A stretch of DNA of 64,000 nucleotides. Source: Leptodactylus fallax (taxonomy: Eukaryota > Chordata > Amphibia > Anura > Leptodactylidae). The position numbers were made by a program, and so were the translations under genes. The notes beneath the pieces were generated by a model, which was not told where the DNA came from, searched no databases, and worked only from the letters and a program-made list of their open reading frames with translations. The stretch covers positions 682,001 through 746,000 of the forward strand of contig CAMRHE010000352.1 in NCBI GenBank assembly GCA_947044405.1. Direction: 5' to 3'. Of this stretch, positions 23,423-33,629 are shown one piece after another (within the stretch, counting starts at the first letter, position 1; every line of letters begins with the position of its first letter).

Positions 23423-24989
23423 CAGTCATGGCCAAAAGTTTTGAGAATGACACAAATATTATATTTTCACATGATCTTCTGCCCTCTGGTTTTTATGTGT
23501 GTTTGTCAGATGTTTTTATCACATACAGAAATAGAATTGCATTCATATTATGAGTAACAGAAGCTTATATTGACAGTTAGAATGAGTTAATGCAGCAAGT
23601 CAATATTTGCAGTGTTGACCCTTCTTCTTCAGGACCTCTGCAATTCTCCCTGGCATGCTCTCAATCAACTTCTGGACCAAATCCTGACTGATAGCAGTCC
23701 ATTCTTGCAGAATCAATGCTTTAATTTTGTCTGAATTTGTTGGTTTTTGTTTGTCCACCCGTCTCTTGATGATTGACCACAAGTTCTCAATGGGATTAAG
23801 ATCTGGGGAGTTTCCAGGCCATGGACCCAAAATCTCTATGTTTTGTTCCCTGAGCCATTTAGTTATCACCTTTGCTTTATGGCAAGGTGCTCCATCATGC
23901 TGGAAAAGGCATTGTTGAGCGCCAAACTGCTCTTGGACGGTTGGGAGAAGTTGCTCTTGGAGGACATTCTGGTACCATTCTTTATTCATGGCTGTGTTTT
24001 TAGGCAAGACTGTGAGAGAGCCGATTCCCTTGGCTGAGAAGCAACCCCACACATGAATGGTTTCAGGATGCTTTACAGTTGGCATGAGACAAGACTGGTG
24101 GTAGCGCTCACCTCTTCTTCTCCGAATAAGCTGTTTTCCAGATGTTCCAAACAATCGAAAAGGGGATTCATCAGAGAAAATGACTTTACCCCAGTCCTCA
24201 GCAGTCCACTCCCTGTACCTTTTGCAGAATAACAGTCTGTCCCTGATGTTTTTTCTGGAGAGAAGTGGCTTCTTTGCTGCCCTCCTTGAGACCAGGCCTT
24301 GCTCCAAGAGTCTCCGCCTCACAGTGCGTGCAGATGCACTCACACCTGCCTGCTGCCATTCCTCAGCAAGCTCTGCACTGCTGGTAGCCCGATCCCGCAG
24401 CTGAAACACTTTTAAGAGATGGTCCTGCCGCTTGCTGGTCTTTCTTGGGCGCCATGGAACCTTTTTGGCACCAATGGAACCTCTCTCCTTGAAGTTCTTG
24501 ATGATGTGATAGATTGTTGACTGAGGTGCAATCTTTCTAGCTGCAATACTCTTCCCAGTTAGGCCATTTTTGTGCAGTGCAATGATGACTGCACGTGTTT
24601 CTTTAGAGATAACCATGGTTAACAGAAGAGAAACAATGATGGCAAGCACCAGCCTCCTTTTAAAGTGTCCAGTGGTGTCATTCTTACTTAATCATGACAG
24701 ATTGATCTCCAGCCCTGTCCTCATCAACACCCACACCTGTGTTAATGGAGCAATCACTGAAACGATGTTAGGTGGTCCTTTTAAGGCAGGGCTGCAATGA
24801 TGTTGAAATGTGTTTTGGGGGATAAAGTTCATTTTCTAGGCAAATATTGACTTTGCAAGTAATTGCTGTTAAGCTGATCACTCTTTATAACATTCTGGAG
24901 TATATGCAAATTGCCATTAGAAAAACTGAAGCAGTAGACTTTGTAAAAATTCATATTTGTATCATTCTCAAAACTTTTGGCCATGACTG
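23423..24989 (-). mobile_element. Complete Tc1-like transposon, 1567 bp
   Basis: Terminal inverted repeats start CAGTCATGGCCAAAAGTTTT at both ends, and TGAGAATGA follows on each side. TA dinucleotides at 23421-23422 and 24990-24991 are the target duplication. One uninterrupted transposase gene occupies the interior on the - strand. Size and organisation match complete members of the family. It lies inside a Penelope-like insertion and is therefore younger than it. Confidence 0.92.
23600..24616 (-). CDS. Tc1-like transposase, uninterrupted (338 aa)
   Basis: Cut-and-paste transposase of the Tc1/mariner superfamily; acts in the nucleus on the element's inverted repeats and inserts at TA. I start it at ATG 24616 (ACCATGG context); the frame is open 11 codons further upstream but without an ATG. 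Residues 1-50 form the first helix-turn-helix (SKETRAVIIALHKNGLTGK), followed by a basic hinge (WRPRKTSKRQ) and a second helix-turn-helix. The catalytic triad is Asp149 (IFSDESPF), Asp241 (FQHDGAPCHK) and Glu277 (DLNPIENLW), with 35 residues between the last two by my count. The C-terminus (EVLKKKGQHCKY) is the normal end. Length is that of full-length relatives (about 340 aa). No internal stop or frameshift, so it may be, or recently have been, active. It sits in an EYA2 intron in the opposite orientation to that gene. Confidence 0.9.
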   Translation of the reverse strand: MVISKETRAVIIALHKNGLTGKSIAARKIAPQSTIYHIIKNFKERGSIGAKKVPWRPRKTSKRQDHLLKVFQLRDRATSSAELAEEWQQAGVSASARTVRRRLLEQGLVSRRAAKKPLLSRKNIRDRLLFCKRYREWTAEDWGKVIFSDESPFRLFGTSGKQLIRRRRGERYHQSCLMPTVKHPETIHVWGCFSAKGIGSLTVLPKNTAMNKEWYQNVLQEQLLPTVQEQFGAQQCLFQHDGAPCHKAKVITKWLREQNIEILGPWPGNSPDLNPIENLWSIIKRRVDKQKPTNSDKIKALILQEWTAISQDLVQKLIESMPGRIAEVLKKKGQHCKY

Positions 24990-25287
24990 TATATGGATAG
25001 ACAGCGTATAAGTGAATAGAGCTATAATCTCACCCTATATCTCTCCACTAGCTGAACTTCCTCATCCACATATGCATGTCAGAACAAAACCTGAAATGGC
25101 TTCATAAAATAATTGAGCTAGTCACAAATTCCAGCAGGTGTATCCCCTTTTAGCCCAGAGGCTACTGGCCTAGTGCCACACCAACAAGGTTTGGAAGGGG
25201 AAACATTCTGTTCACTAAAACTCAGATAGAAGTCAATTCAGCAATGTTTTAAACATATAACTGATATTACTGCAACCTCAAAAATAG

Positions 25288-25336
25288 CCCTACGTATACG
25301 TTTCCTCACAAATGATTCATCAGGGGCTGAGTTCCA
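25288..25336 (-). ncRNA. Hammerhead-type ribozyme core in Penelope-like terminal repeat
   Basis: On the - strand, CTGATGA (25317-25323) is followed by a short possible stem (TCA/TGA around TTTG), then GAAA (25301-25304) and the self-complementary ACGTATACGT. This order is the conserved core of the minimal hammerhead ribozymes described in Penelope-like elements, where stem III is very short and may need a dimer. Cleavage activity cannot be judged from sequence alone. Confidence 0.5.
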
Positions 25337-25528
25337 AATTCATCAGAGCAGTTAAAACTGCTGTTAAATATAATAATAACAGAACGGTAATGTTAGTCTG
25401 GCCTCCAGCATTAGATTTTATATTGTGCCCTGAATTAATATATAAATTTTATTGGATTATAATTAAAGTGAAGTTTTATATTTAATTGGCAATCATTGTC
25501 TCCCATTAGATTTTCTTTTCTGTGAATA

Positions 25529-25542
25529 AACTTTTCATCTAA
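25529..25542 (+). repeat. Target-site duplication, right copy
   Basis: Perfect partner of 23150-23163. Confidence 0.7.
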
Positions 25543-25689
25543 GCAGTAAAGCTAACTGTTACAATGTGTGTGTATGAGGAGTACAGAATCCACACAAAAC
25601 TGTAGAGCATGTGCATAATTGTTCATAATTTAATGTGTTTTGGACTATTTCTGAAAAAAAGTTTTATAGCATACTCTTTTTGAGGTAAA

Positions 25690-26240
25690 CACGGTTGTAG
25701 GGCAAGCATATCCTGAAATGCTGCAGAAATGGCTATTTCCACAACTTAGCAAATATTTCCCAATAACCTTAATTTTTCAGCAAGATGGATGACTGCCACA
25801 TTAGCACCGGTTCAACATTTTCGAAATGACACACTACCTCAACAATGGCTAGGTGACACAGGACCCCCAAGGCTTGGCACTATACTCTTGGCCCCAAGAT
25901 CCACATTACAACTTACGACCTTTTCTTGTGGAGATACATTGAAGACCATGTTATGGTGCCACCATTAGTGACTAATCTAGATCACCTTAAAAACAGAATC
26001 ACAGCAGTGGTGACCTCAGTGGAAGAATAAGTTTTGAAAGCCGTTTAGGACAAATATAACTATTGTCTCAATTTTGTCCATACAGCAGGTGGAGGGCACA
26101 CAGAGCATTTATAAAATGGTTACTAGAACTTGATAATTTATTAAACAATTTGTAAATGTTTGTGTAAATGTAACATGTTCCCATCACCCAATATGCTATT
26201 CTCAAATTGGGTCCATCTTTTTGAAACACCTTGTAACCCC
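25690..26240 (+). mobile_element. Mariner/IS630-type transposon relic, 3' part
   Basis: Contains decayed transposase: IFQQDG followed by a stop and LPH (25770-25800), where intact relatives have QQDGAPPH. Phrases for a TTxDLFLW-like motif and VTSVEE follow, in changing frames with many stops. It ends in an inverted terminal sequence (CCATCTTTTTGAAACACCTTGTA, 26213-26235) that matches the left end seen at 16763. Nonfunctional. Confidence 0.6.
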
Positions 26241-26429
26241 TTGTCCCTGACAATCAAAAGCAGTGATTGCTTCTCTCTTCATGTCCAGCACGTTCTGGCG
26301 AGCTACCCAGTGAGGGGGAAAGAGCTACATCAGTTTTTTAATAAAAATAAACAAAATTCCTTAAAGGGACTACAGTGAATTTTTTTGGCTCATTATATTG
26401 TCTGAAAAAACATATTCTGCTTTTTAACT

Positions 26430-27110
26430 GTGGTTTTTATTGAATTTTCAAATTTTTACAATTAAAAATACTCAAAACAGTAAAGAGGAGAAAGCCAAAG
26501 ACACCCTGTAGTTCAGGCAATGTAGGATCAATCACACAATGCCAACAGTGAGTATAGTCAAATCCAACTGATACATAAATAATAGACAACCTTGCAAATG
26601 GTGTGGGTTAACCAAAGTACATCAATAAGCCAAGAAATAAAATATCCAAAAAAGGGGATGGGTGCTGGTAGACAGTAAGATGAGACAAGACAAATAAGGA
26701 AGGGGAGTTGGGGTAACCCAGGGGCCTTGCAAAGTCTATCACACGTCACTGATTATGGCTAATGGGTTATAGAGAAAGAGTCCCAAGGGGACCAAACAAC
26801 ACAGAAAAAATCTAGTTTGTCTTGGATCATAGTAGTAAGATGTTCCAGAGTTTATGCATCTGTGAATCTAGTCTTGGGCTATAGAGAAAGAGTCCCAAGG
26901 GGACCAAACATCAAAGAAAAAATCTAGTTCGCCTTGGATCATAGTAGTAAGATGTTCCAGGGTTTAGGCATCTGTGAATCTAGTCTTGGGCTGTAGAGAA
27001 AGAATCCCAAGGAGACCAAACATCAAAGAAAAAATGTAGTTCGCCTTAGATCATAGTAGTAAGATGTTCCAGGGTTTATGCATCTCTGAATCTAGCCTTC
27101 ACCTCTAGGG
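26430..27110 (-). mobile_element. L1-like LINE 3' end (5'-truncated)
   Basis: On the - strand the sequence ends in AATAAAAACCACAG, a polyadenylation signal in a 3' UTR-like context (signal at plus 26436-26441). The preceding sequence includes a 112-bp tandem triplication. It resembles the organisation of the L1-like element at 27.4-41.8 kb but not its sequence, so family assignment is tentative. Confidence 0.4.
26769..27106 (+). repeat. 112-bp tandem repeat, three copies
   Basis: Units beginning TATAGAGAAAGAGTCCCAAG recur at 26769, 26881 and 26993 with a constant 112-bp period and roughly 90% or better similarity. Each holds CATAGTAGTAAGATGTTCCAG and GAATCTAGYCTT. No indels are apparent, so amplification is recent or the array is homogenised. 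Confidence 0.9.
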
Positions 27111-27139
27111 TAAAGGGATGGGAAGTATGCTTTCAGTGA

Positions 27140-27397
27140 GACACTGCTACACAGTACTGTAAAACGCTGTGTTTTTTTCTGCCGCGGCGTTTTACAGTCC
27201 CTGCAAAGTGGATGGGATTCTAGCAAATCCCATCCACAAATTGTAGAAAAATACCCTTAATGGAAATACTGTGATTTCCAAAACCATTGCGTTTTTGGAA
27301 ATTGCAGCATGTCAATTATACCTACAGAAACTCTGGTGGTTACTGTATAGGTATAAGTGAAGCAAAAAGTCTGCAGAGACTCTAAGGACTTTCTGTG
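27140..27397. repeat. Interspersed repeat (left part), host of the L1 insertion
   Basis: Phrases GTGGATGGGATTCTAG, CCATCCACAAATTGTAGAAAA, GCGTTTTTGGAAATTGCAGCATGTCAATTATACCTAC and ACTTTCTGTG occur in the same order at 62330-62500. The right part, after the L1, resumes at about 41833-41925. Together they make one copy of a ~250-bp repeat split by L1. Confidence 0.75.
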
Positions 27398-27414
27398 AAA
27401 AGTACTGTAGGAAA
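27398..27414 (+). repeat. L1 target-site duplication, left copy
   Basis: AAAAGTACTGTAGGAAA; partner at 41833-41849 differs by one base (T to C). Confidence 0.85.
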
Positions 27415-27419
27415 GCAGG

Positions 27420-28320
27420 AACTGTCGTCTCAATCACACCTGATCCCCTGCATCTGCACCCGCTCTGCCACCATAGTACCCGGGGACCGTGCCCCAGGTC
27501 CCAGTATACCAAATTGGGGTACTATTCCCCTTCCCTGCTGACCTCTTGCCGGCTGATCCGGCCTGGGGCCTACACACACCGGCGCCCGGGCGCCCGCCAT
27601 CTTGGGGCCGGCACTGCTCCGAAGTCGGGGATACCCTCCTCCTCACTGGGAGTGTCGCTCTGGACAAAGGCGGCTCTCCGGTTGGTGAAACATCGGCCGC
27701 GGCGGCCCCGGCGCTGCGGCTCACCGCCTAGGACTTTCGGCCCGCCGGCACTGGGAATACGGCCTTGCGGCCTACGCAGCTGAGTGGGACAGGGCTTCTC
27801 CGGATTACCTGAAACACCTCTTCCGGTGCAAAACCAGACGTCGCTGTGCTGATCTGCTCTGCGGCGGCTGTTGTGCTGGGCACCCGCCGCCTGTAGCGCG
27901 GGGTAACAAGCTGCCGGCCCCCGGAGGGTGGGCGCCGCCATCTTGGGCCTACATCAGTTCGGGCCTCCAGCATCCTGGGCCTACACCGCCTGCTACCCTG
28001 AGGAGTTTCTCCATCCGGACACCCAGTCACTCCTCCTCCAGTCAACACTTGCTGCAGGGCGAGGGGAGAGGTGAGCCCCTGTTTCACCATCAGAGGGGGC
28101 TCCTCACCTTCCCCCCTTATGCGGACACTCTCTTGCATCATACTCGGGCCTTGTGGAGGCCTTCACCTGCCTGTGTGATCTTCAACAACAACAAAGAGCT
28201 GCTTTCCTTGTGAACGGACATTCTACATACTCTTCTGTTATGACGAGCTAGCGAGGTGAGTGCTGAGACCCTACATAAACATCAAGGAGTTTCCTCACCT
28301 CGCCTCCTCCCCCCCCCCCC
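27420..28320 (+). promoter_or_regulatory. GC-rich 5' UTR of the L1-like element
   Basis: High GC and CpG content, unlike the AT-rich surroundings, with repeated CGCCATCTTGGG(G/C)C phrases (27594-27608 and 27934-27948), resembling tandem 5' UTR monomers or YY1-like sites (CGCCATCTT core). In L1 elements this region is the internal promoter. Large open frames here on both strands result from GC richness, not genes. Confidence 0.6.
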
Positions 28321-28586
28321 ACTCCATAGGGGGAGTAGGCATTGGCGCTACTGGACTTTGCTGTAATGTTCTGATCATGAGTCTGTGGCTCCTCATCATG
28401 ACCAAATAATCTAGCAAGACGTTCGCCTGTAGCAACTCACCGCTTCCCTGTATACTACTCTGGGCTCCTGAAATATTCTGAATAGATTCTACTGATTCTT
28501 GGGGGCCACGGATTTATCTTTAGTCTACATACCCTGCTGCAGCTGTGTCCAGCCTTTATATTGATCCTTTTTATCTGCTTACCTAA

Positions 28587-29773
28587 ATGTCCAGTGAAGC
28601 TGTGGAGATGTCCCGGAGAAAATCCTCTTCCTCCGGGGCGCCTAGGAAGCTCACAGAGTTTTTCATCAACCAAGCTTCAGACCGACGCACCTCACCTGAA
28701 TTGGACTCTCAAACACGACTGCCGTCCCCACTTAATTCAACAGCCTTGTCGCAGAACATGGGTTCAAAAAATGTGGACATGTCTCCCCCTGCCGCCTCAC
28801 TATCAGCCCAAGAAGGCAACAAAAGAGGTCCAAGTACCTCCCCTGCTTCGTCCCCAGCCAAGGAGGGTCCTGCACGTAAAAAAAACAGCCGGGCGCAGGC
28901 CCCTACACCAGATGATGCCTCTCTGATTAGTCACACTGACATCTCCGATTTTCCAGCGTCCTCAGACCCATTGTCACACCTGTGACACATTGAAGGGCAT
29001 GCTGGTCCTATTGCAATCGGGCATTAACAAAAGTGTGACCTCGCTGGTTGGGAAACTACAACACAGTATTGACGCGCTGGGGGAGAGAACTGACCACCCC
29101 GAGCGGAAAATGGCGGAATTCTCCACTGCTCATAACGAATTGGTGGATGCTCACAACACACTGGAGGCAGAAGTGCGCTGGCTAAAGATCAAAGCAACAG
29201 ACTCTGAGGACTGCTCCAGACGTAACAACATTAAGATCCGAGGAATCCCGGAGGACATTGCATCCATTGACCTCCCGGCCTATATTAAACGCATGTTTAA
29301 AAAAAATTCTTCCAAATCTTTCAGAGCTTGACCTTACCCTGGATAGGGCCCACCGCATACCTAAGGCAAATTCAGCTCCAGCGGACGCTCCCAGAGACAC
29401 CCTGGTTAGGGTCCACTTCTACCATATCAAAGACTCTATCCTCGCTGAAGCCCGTAAATGCGATACTCTCCCCGCACCATTCTCAGCAATTTCTTTATAC
29501 CTGGATCTATCTGCTGCCACCATGCAGGCGAGACGCAACCTAGCACCTATTACGAAGATACTCCGAGAGAACGGCATACGATATCGCTGGGGCTTCCCTA
29601 CCAAGCTTCTGGTTTATCGCAATGGAGTTATCCACTCTATACCTTCCGTAGAAGGTGGAATGTCTCTTCTCCGTAGGTGGCATATGATCTCTGCTGATTC
29701 TGAGTCCCAGTCTGGCAGACCTGCTCGTCCTCCGCGGGTACCCAAGGACTGGCATACGGTTGGAGAACCTTGA
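28587..29773 (+). pseudogene. L1-like ORF1 protein, two frameshifts
   Basis: ORF1 proteins are nucleic-acid chaperones that package LINE RNA. The frame from ATG 28587 encodes a basic, serine/proline-rich N-terminus (SRRKSSSSGAPRKL) and closes at 28985. The next frame (from about 28990) has a coiled-coil-like stretch (LGERTDHPERKMAEFSTAH) and the RRM-type hallmark SRRNNIKIRGIPED. After an A-run near 29298-29305 the third frame (to 29773) carries the C-terminal domain with LDRAHRIPKAN and RYRWGFPTKLLV. Order and motifs match L1-type ORF1. Two single-base frame changes break it; the second lies at a homopolymer and could be a sequencing error. Confidence 0.8.
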
Positions 29774-30146
29774 AAGAACTGCGAGACTCTCTCTCTCCCT
29801 CACCCAGGGAGATCAGGTGCCTTTACAGGATGTTAAATGTCTAGTTTTTTCTTGGCGAACTATTTATCATTTTTTCTATACATTTTTTATAATTGTGGTT
29901 GATTGATGAGTGAATTTTGTTTCTCACCCCCACGGTTTATCCGGTGCATTTTAGCACTAAGATGTTTATTTTATGTTTTTTGATCTTGTATGCTTTACTG
30001 TTTTCTGTTAAGTTTGTTTACTCTATCATACATAGCTCATATTTGTGCGCACCATTTAATTATGTCTTCAGTGCAGATCCGGATTGTCTACCATGCTGGC
30101 TTAAACCCCATTTATATAGTCTGGCACCCTTTTATTGGCCATTACC

Positions 30147-33100
30147 ATGGTCATTCGAATATCTTCTATAAATGTCAAAGGGCTTAATAGCCCTTACAAA
30201 AGGAGCTCTGTTTGGAGGGAGGCACGCCATTTGAAATGTGATGTGCTCATGCTCCAAGAGACACATTTTCATGCTGAAAAAAGTCCTCTATTTACGAACC
30301 CCTTCTTCCCTCATATTTTTAAAGCCTCCTGTACGGCCAAACGCAAGGGAGTCCTCATAGCTGTCCGTGACTCAGTTGCTTTTAGCATGGAGTCTATACT
30401 AACGGATTCCCAAGGCCGGTATGTCGGTCTTAATTGTACTATTAATAATTTGAGATATACTTTGATAATAATAATAATAATAATAATAATAACAGGCAGA
30501 GAGATATTTCAGTATATCACAGTATATCTCCCTAATAAATCTCAATCTTCATACTGGAGATCTCTCCTGCCCAAAATCCAGTCATTTGCTACGGGAATCT
30601 TGATTGTGGGGGGAGATTTTAATTGCCTTATGGATAACACTCTCGATTCGTCTAACCCTCAGAGGAAATTGACTGTACTTACCCCTTCCTTGATGGATCA
30701 AGGGTTGTATGATGTATGGCGGTGCCAGCATGGTGGCGAGAGGGACTACAGCTTCTTTTCTTCCTCTTCCTCCTCATACTCTAGGATAGACTTTTTCTTA
30801 GCGGACAAATTGGGCTTACTACAAACTGTCTCATCTCATATTGGTCTGATTACGTGGTCAGATCATGCCCCGGTGTCCTTGGTCCTCCGCGAGAAGTTTG
30901 CCACAGCCCTGCCATCTCAATGGAAACTAAATGAATACATCCTCGATCACCCCTCCCATGGCGCCCAACTCCTTAGTGCCTTAAAAGAATTCTTTGAAAT
31001 TAACGCCCCTACGGTCTCAGATCCCATACTTTGTGGAACGCCCATAAGGCATTCATGCGCGGAGTGATTATCCAAGCTTGCTCCAGGGCTAAGAGGCAAC
31101 GCTCTAAAGATATCGATGCCTTGCTTCAAAAGATAGCTGGGTTGTCGGCGACGAATAAATTATGCCCTACTCCATCTCTCTCTAACGAGATTAGACAGCA
31201 CCAGCTACAATTACAAAGATTGCTGGTCCACCAACAGGACCTTGCCTTTAAGAGGTTTCAGTGTCAGGCCTATATCCATAACAATAGAGCTAGTGCTTTC
31301 CTAGCAAGGAGATTCAAGCAAGCCCAACCTAGATCACGTATCGCATATCTTTTAAATGCCAAGGGGGATAAAGTTGTGGACCCTCATCTAATAGCTGACC
31401 AGTTCCGAGCTTACTATAAATCTCTATATAACTTAAAAGAAGATACTGGGGTACATCAACCCTCACTGACAGACATGGATAGTTTTCTAGAGTCTGTTTC
31501 TCTTCCCCGCCTCTCTGAGGAACAGTGTCAGGCACTAGCTACATCTATATCTCTGCCAGAGCTCCATAAAGCTATTGCATCCCTAAAGCCACTAAAGTCC
31601 CCGGGTCCTGATGGATTTTCGGGTATTTATTATAAAAAATATAGGGAAATTTTGTCGCTCCAACTATTGAAAGTGTTTATGAGGGCTGCGGAGGATCAGA
31701 GGTTCCCAGAGGAGATGCTTGCCGCTGCTGTGGTTACCCTTCCCAAACCGGGCAAGCCCCCTACTAACCCAGCAAATTTCAGGCCTATTTCCCTACTGAA
31801 TGTGGATATTAAGTTATATGCGAAAGTGCTGGCGGAACGCCTGGTGTATATCCTACCCCAGCTGATCGGACCAGACCAGGTGGGATTTGTTATGGGTAGA
31901 CAGGCCCCGGATGGCACCCATAGGTTTATTGACTTGATTCAGAGTGTGGAGCGTAGTGGAGGGCCATCTCTTCTATTAGCTCTCAACGCAGAAAAGGCCT
32001 TTGACAGGGTCCACTGGGGCTATCTGGATCGACTGCTTGATAGGTTTGGCATAGGGGGGTTCTTTAAAACGGCCATTTTGGCTCTCTATTCTTGCCCGTC
32101 TGCCCGGGTTCTATCTTCAGGGTTTCTGTCTGAACCCTTTCAAATTAGCAATGGAACCCGCCAAGGCTGCCCACTTTCCCCCATTATATTTGCACTAGTG
32201 ATGGAGCCGCTGGCCGAAGCCATCAGACTTAATGATAGTATCACAGGCATTTCTGTTGGGCAACATCAACACAAAATTGGCCTATATGCTGATGACGTGA
32301 TCCTCTCCCTGACCAACCCTGTGCCATCCTTGCGAGCTACTACAGATATTTTGGAGTCTTTTGGTAGGGTCTCCTATTATAAGGTAAACCCTTCCAAGTC
32401 CCAGATACTCACAATTGGTATTTCTCCGTCCCTAAAAAGAGAAATGAGGGCCCAATTCCCATTCCAGTGGGGTGAAGGTAGCATTACCTATTTGGGAATT
32501 TCCCTAACGGCCCCCGAGCTCCAACCTCTTTTCTCTAAACTATACACCGTTGCTTACCAGGGTGTCCTCCCTCTTGGCCGGCTTCTCTAAACCTATGTTA
32601 TCCTGGGCAAGTAGGATTGCCATTGTGAAAATGATGGTGCTCCCCATCATACTTTACTTGTTCCGCACTGTGGTTATCCCCCTCCCCAACTCCTACTTGA
32701 CAAAACTACAAAAGTTACTTTCGGATTTCATCTGGGAGGGAAAGAGAGCAAGGATACGCATGCGAGTCATGACTAGACCCTGGTCTGGAGGAGGAGCGGG
32801 TGTCCCTGATGTTAAGAAATACTACACTGCAACTGTTTTGGAGCAGCTGAGGGTCTGGTGGGGGAAAGATGCGGGATGCCGCTGGCTGGAAGTTGAGGAG
32901 TCCTTGATGGATCTCCCGTTGATTTGTCTTTTGCGACCTAAGTCATTCTGTCCTCCCCACGCTCCAATTCCCCTACTAAGTATAAAGGCCTCCGTCTGGG
33001 CATGGCGTTTTCTGACCTTACACACCCCTGTGACAGAATTGGCTCCTCTGTCAGACCTGCCATTACGCTACCTGGCTTCTTTCCTACCTGGTCTGAGCCT

Positions 33101-33629
33101 GAGAAGTTGGTCGGACGCCGGCCTCCAGAGAGTTGATCAATTGTTTAAAGGGGTCCAACTAAAATCATTCACTACATTGATGGAGGAATTTCGAATCCTA
33201 CAGCGAGATTTTTATAAATACTTACAAGATAGACATCTCCTTCAACCCCACAATGTCTCAGACCCCGTGTTCCCTAGACTGGCTCTCCGTATGTGGCAGC
33301 CGTCGGTTCCTCCAGGGGTGGCTCCTCAGCTTTCTATAAACTCATCTCCACCCCTTCGGAGCAGATTAAACCTCTCTGCCTGATACGCTGGGAGACTGAC
33401 CTTGCTAGAAACATCTCACTCCAGGAATGGTACGGAGCCTTTGAGTTCGTTAAGCGAGTATCGAAGGGTGCTGCCCACTGGGAGACGGCATGTAAAATAT
33501 CTCTCCGTTGGTACAGGACACGTACCCAGCTGGCACATATAGCCCCCTTGTGCGCAAATCTATGTTGGAGGGGCTGTGGTGAAATAGGTACACTTTTACA
33601 CATGTGGTGGGATTGCCCCCCTGTGCTTG
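30147..33629 (+). pseudogene. L1-like ORF2: endonuclease and reverse transcriptase (5' part)
   Basis: Starts at ATG 30147 (MVIRISSINVKGLNSP). APE endonuclease motifs: MLQETHF, LIVGGDFNC and TWSDHAPVS. An in-frame (ATA)n run at 30466-30493 inserts about nine isoleucines in the endonuclease. Frame changes occur near 31.05, 32.57 and 33.3 kb. The second frame (to 32590) has reverse transcriptase motifs LKSPGPDGFSG, FRPISLLNVD, ALNAEKAFDRVHW, TRQGCPLSPIIF and the catalytic YADD. The later frames carry the C-terminal cysteine-containing domain (WRGCGEIGTLLHMWWDCP). The gene is then cut by the gypsy element and resumes at 41068. Confidence 0.85.
33626..33629 (+). repeat. Gypsy target-site duplication, left copy (CTTG)
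   Basis: Matches 41064-41067. Four bases are short for Ty3/gypsy (4-6 bp usual), but the frame of the host LINE confirms the junction. Confidence 0.8.

Larger units (their letters stand above)
23164..25528 (-). mobile_element. Penelope-like insertion with inverted arms, interrupted by Tc1
   Basis: A 14-bp perfect direct repeat flanks the segment. Inside, about 110 bp at 23210-23320 is the near-perfect reverse complement of 25407-25520 (for example TGTGCCCTGAATTAATATATAAATT). Near the right arm, the - strand carries CTGATGA...GAAACGTATACGT, the hammerhead-type core found in Penelope-like terminal repeats. Variable-length target duplication plus inverted partial terminal repeats fit Penelope-like elements. 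No reverse transcriptase or GIY-YIG endonuclease remains. A Tc1 transposon occupies 23423-24989; without it the insertion is about 0.8 kb. Confidence 0.6.

Noticed and set aside
24617..24649. Tc1 transposase starting at 24649
   Set aside because: The codon there is GTG; the ATG at 24614-24616 is in a good initiation context and gives the usual family length.
16763..26240. A single mariner-type element split by 9 kb of insertions (left end at 16763, right end at 26235)
   Set aside because: The EYA2 exon at 17598-17646 lies between the ends, so they must belong to separate truncated copies of the same family.
27420..28141. Long open frames in GC-rich DNA as a host gene or CpG-island promoter
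   Set aside because: Open frames occur on both strands in all frames, as expected from GC content, and the region is bounded by the L1 target duplication, so it is the LINE 5' UTR.
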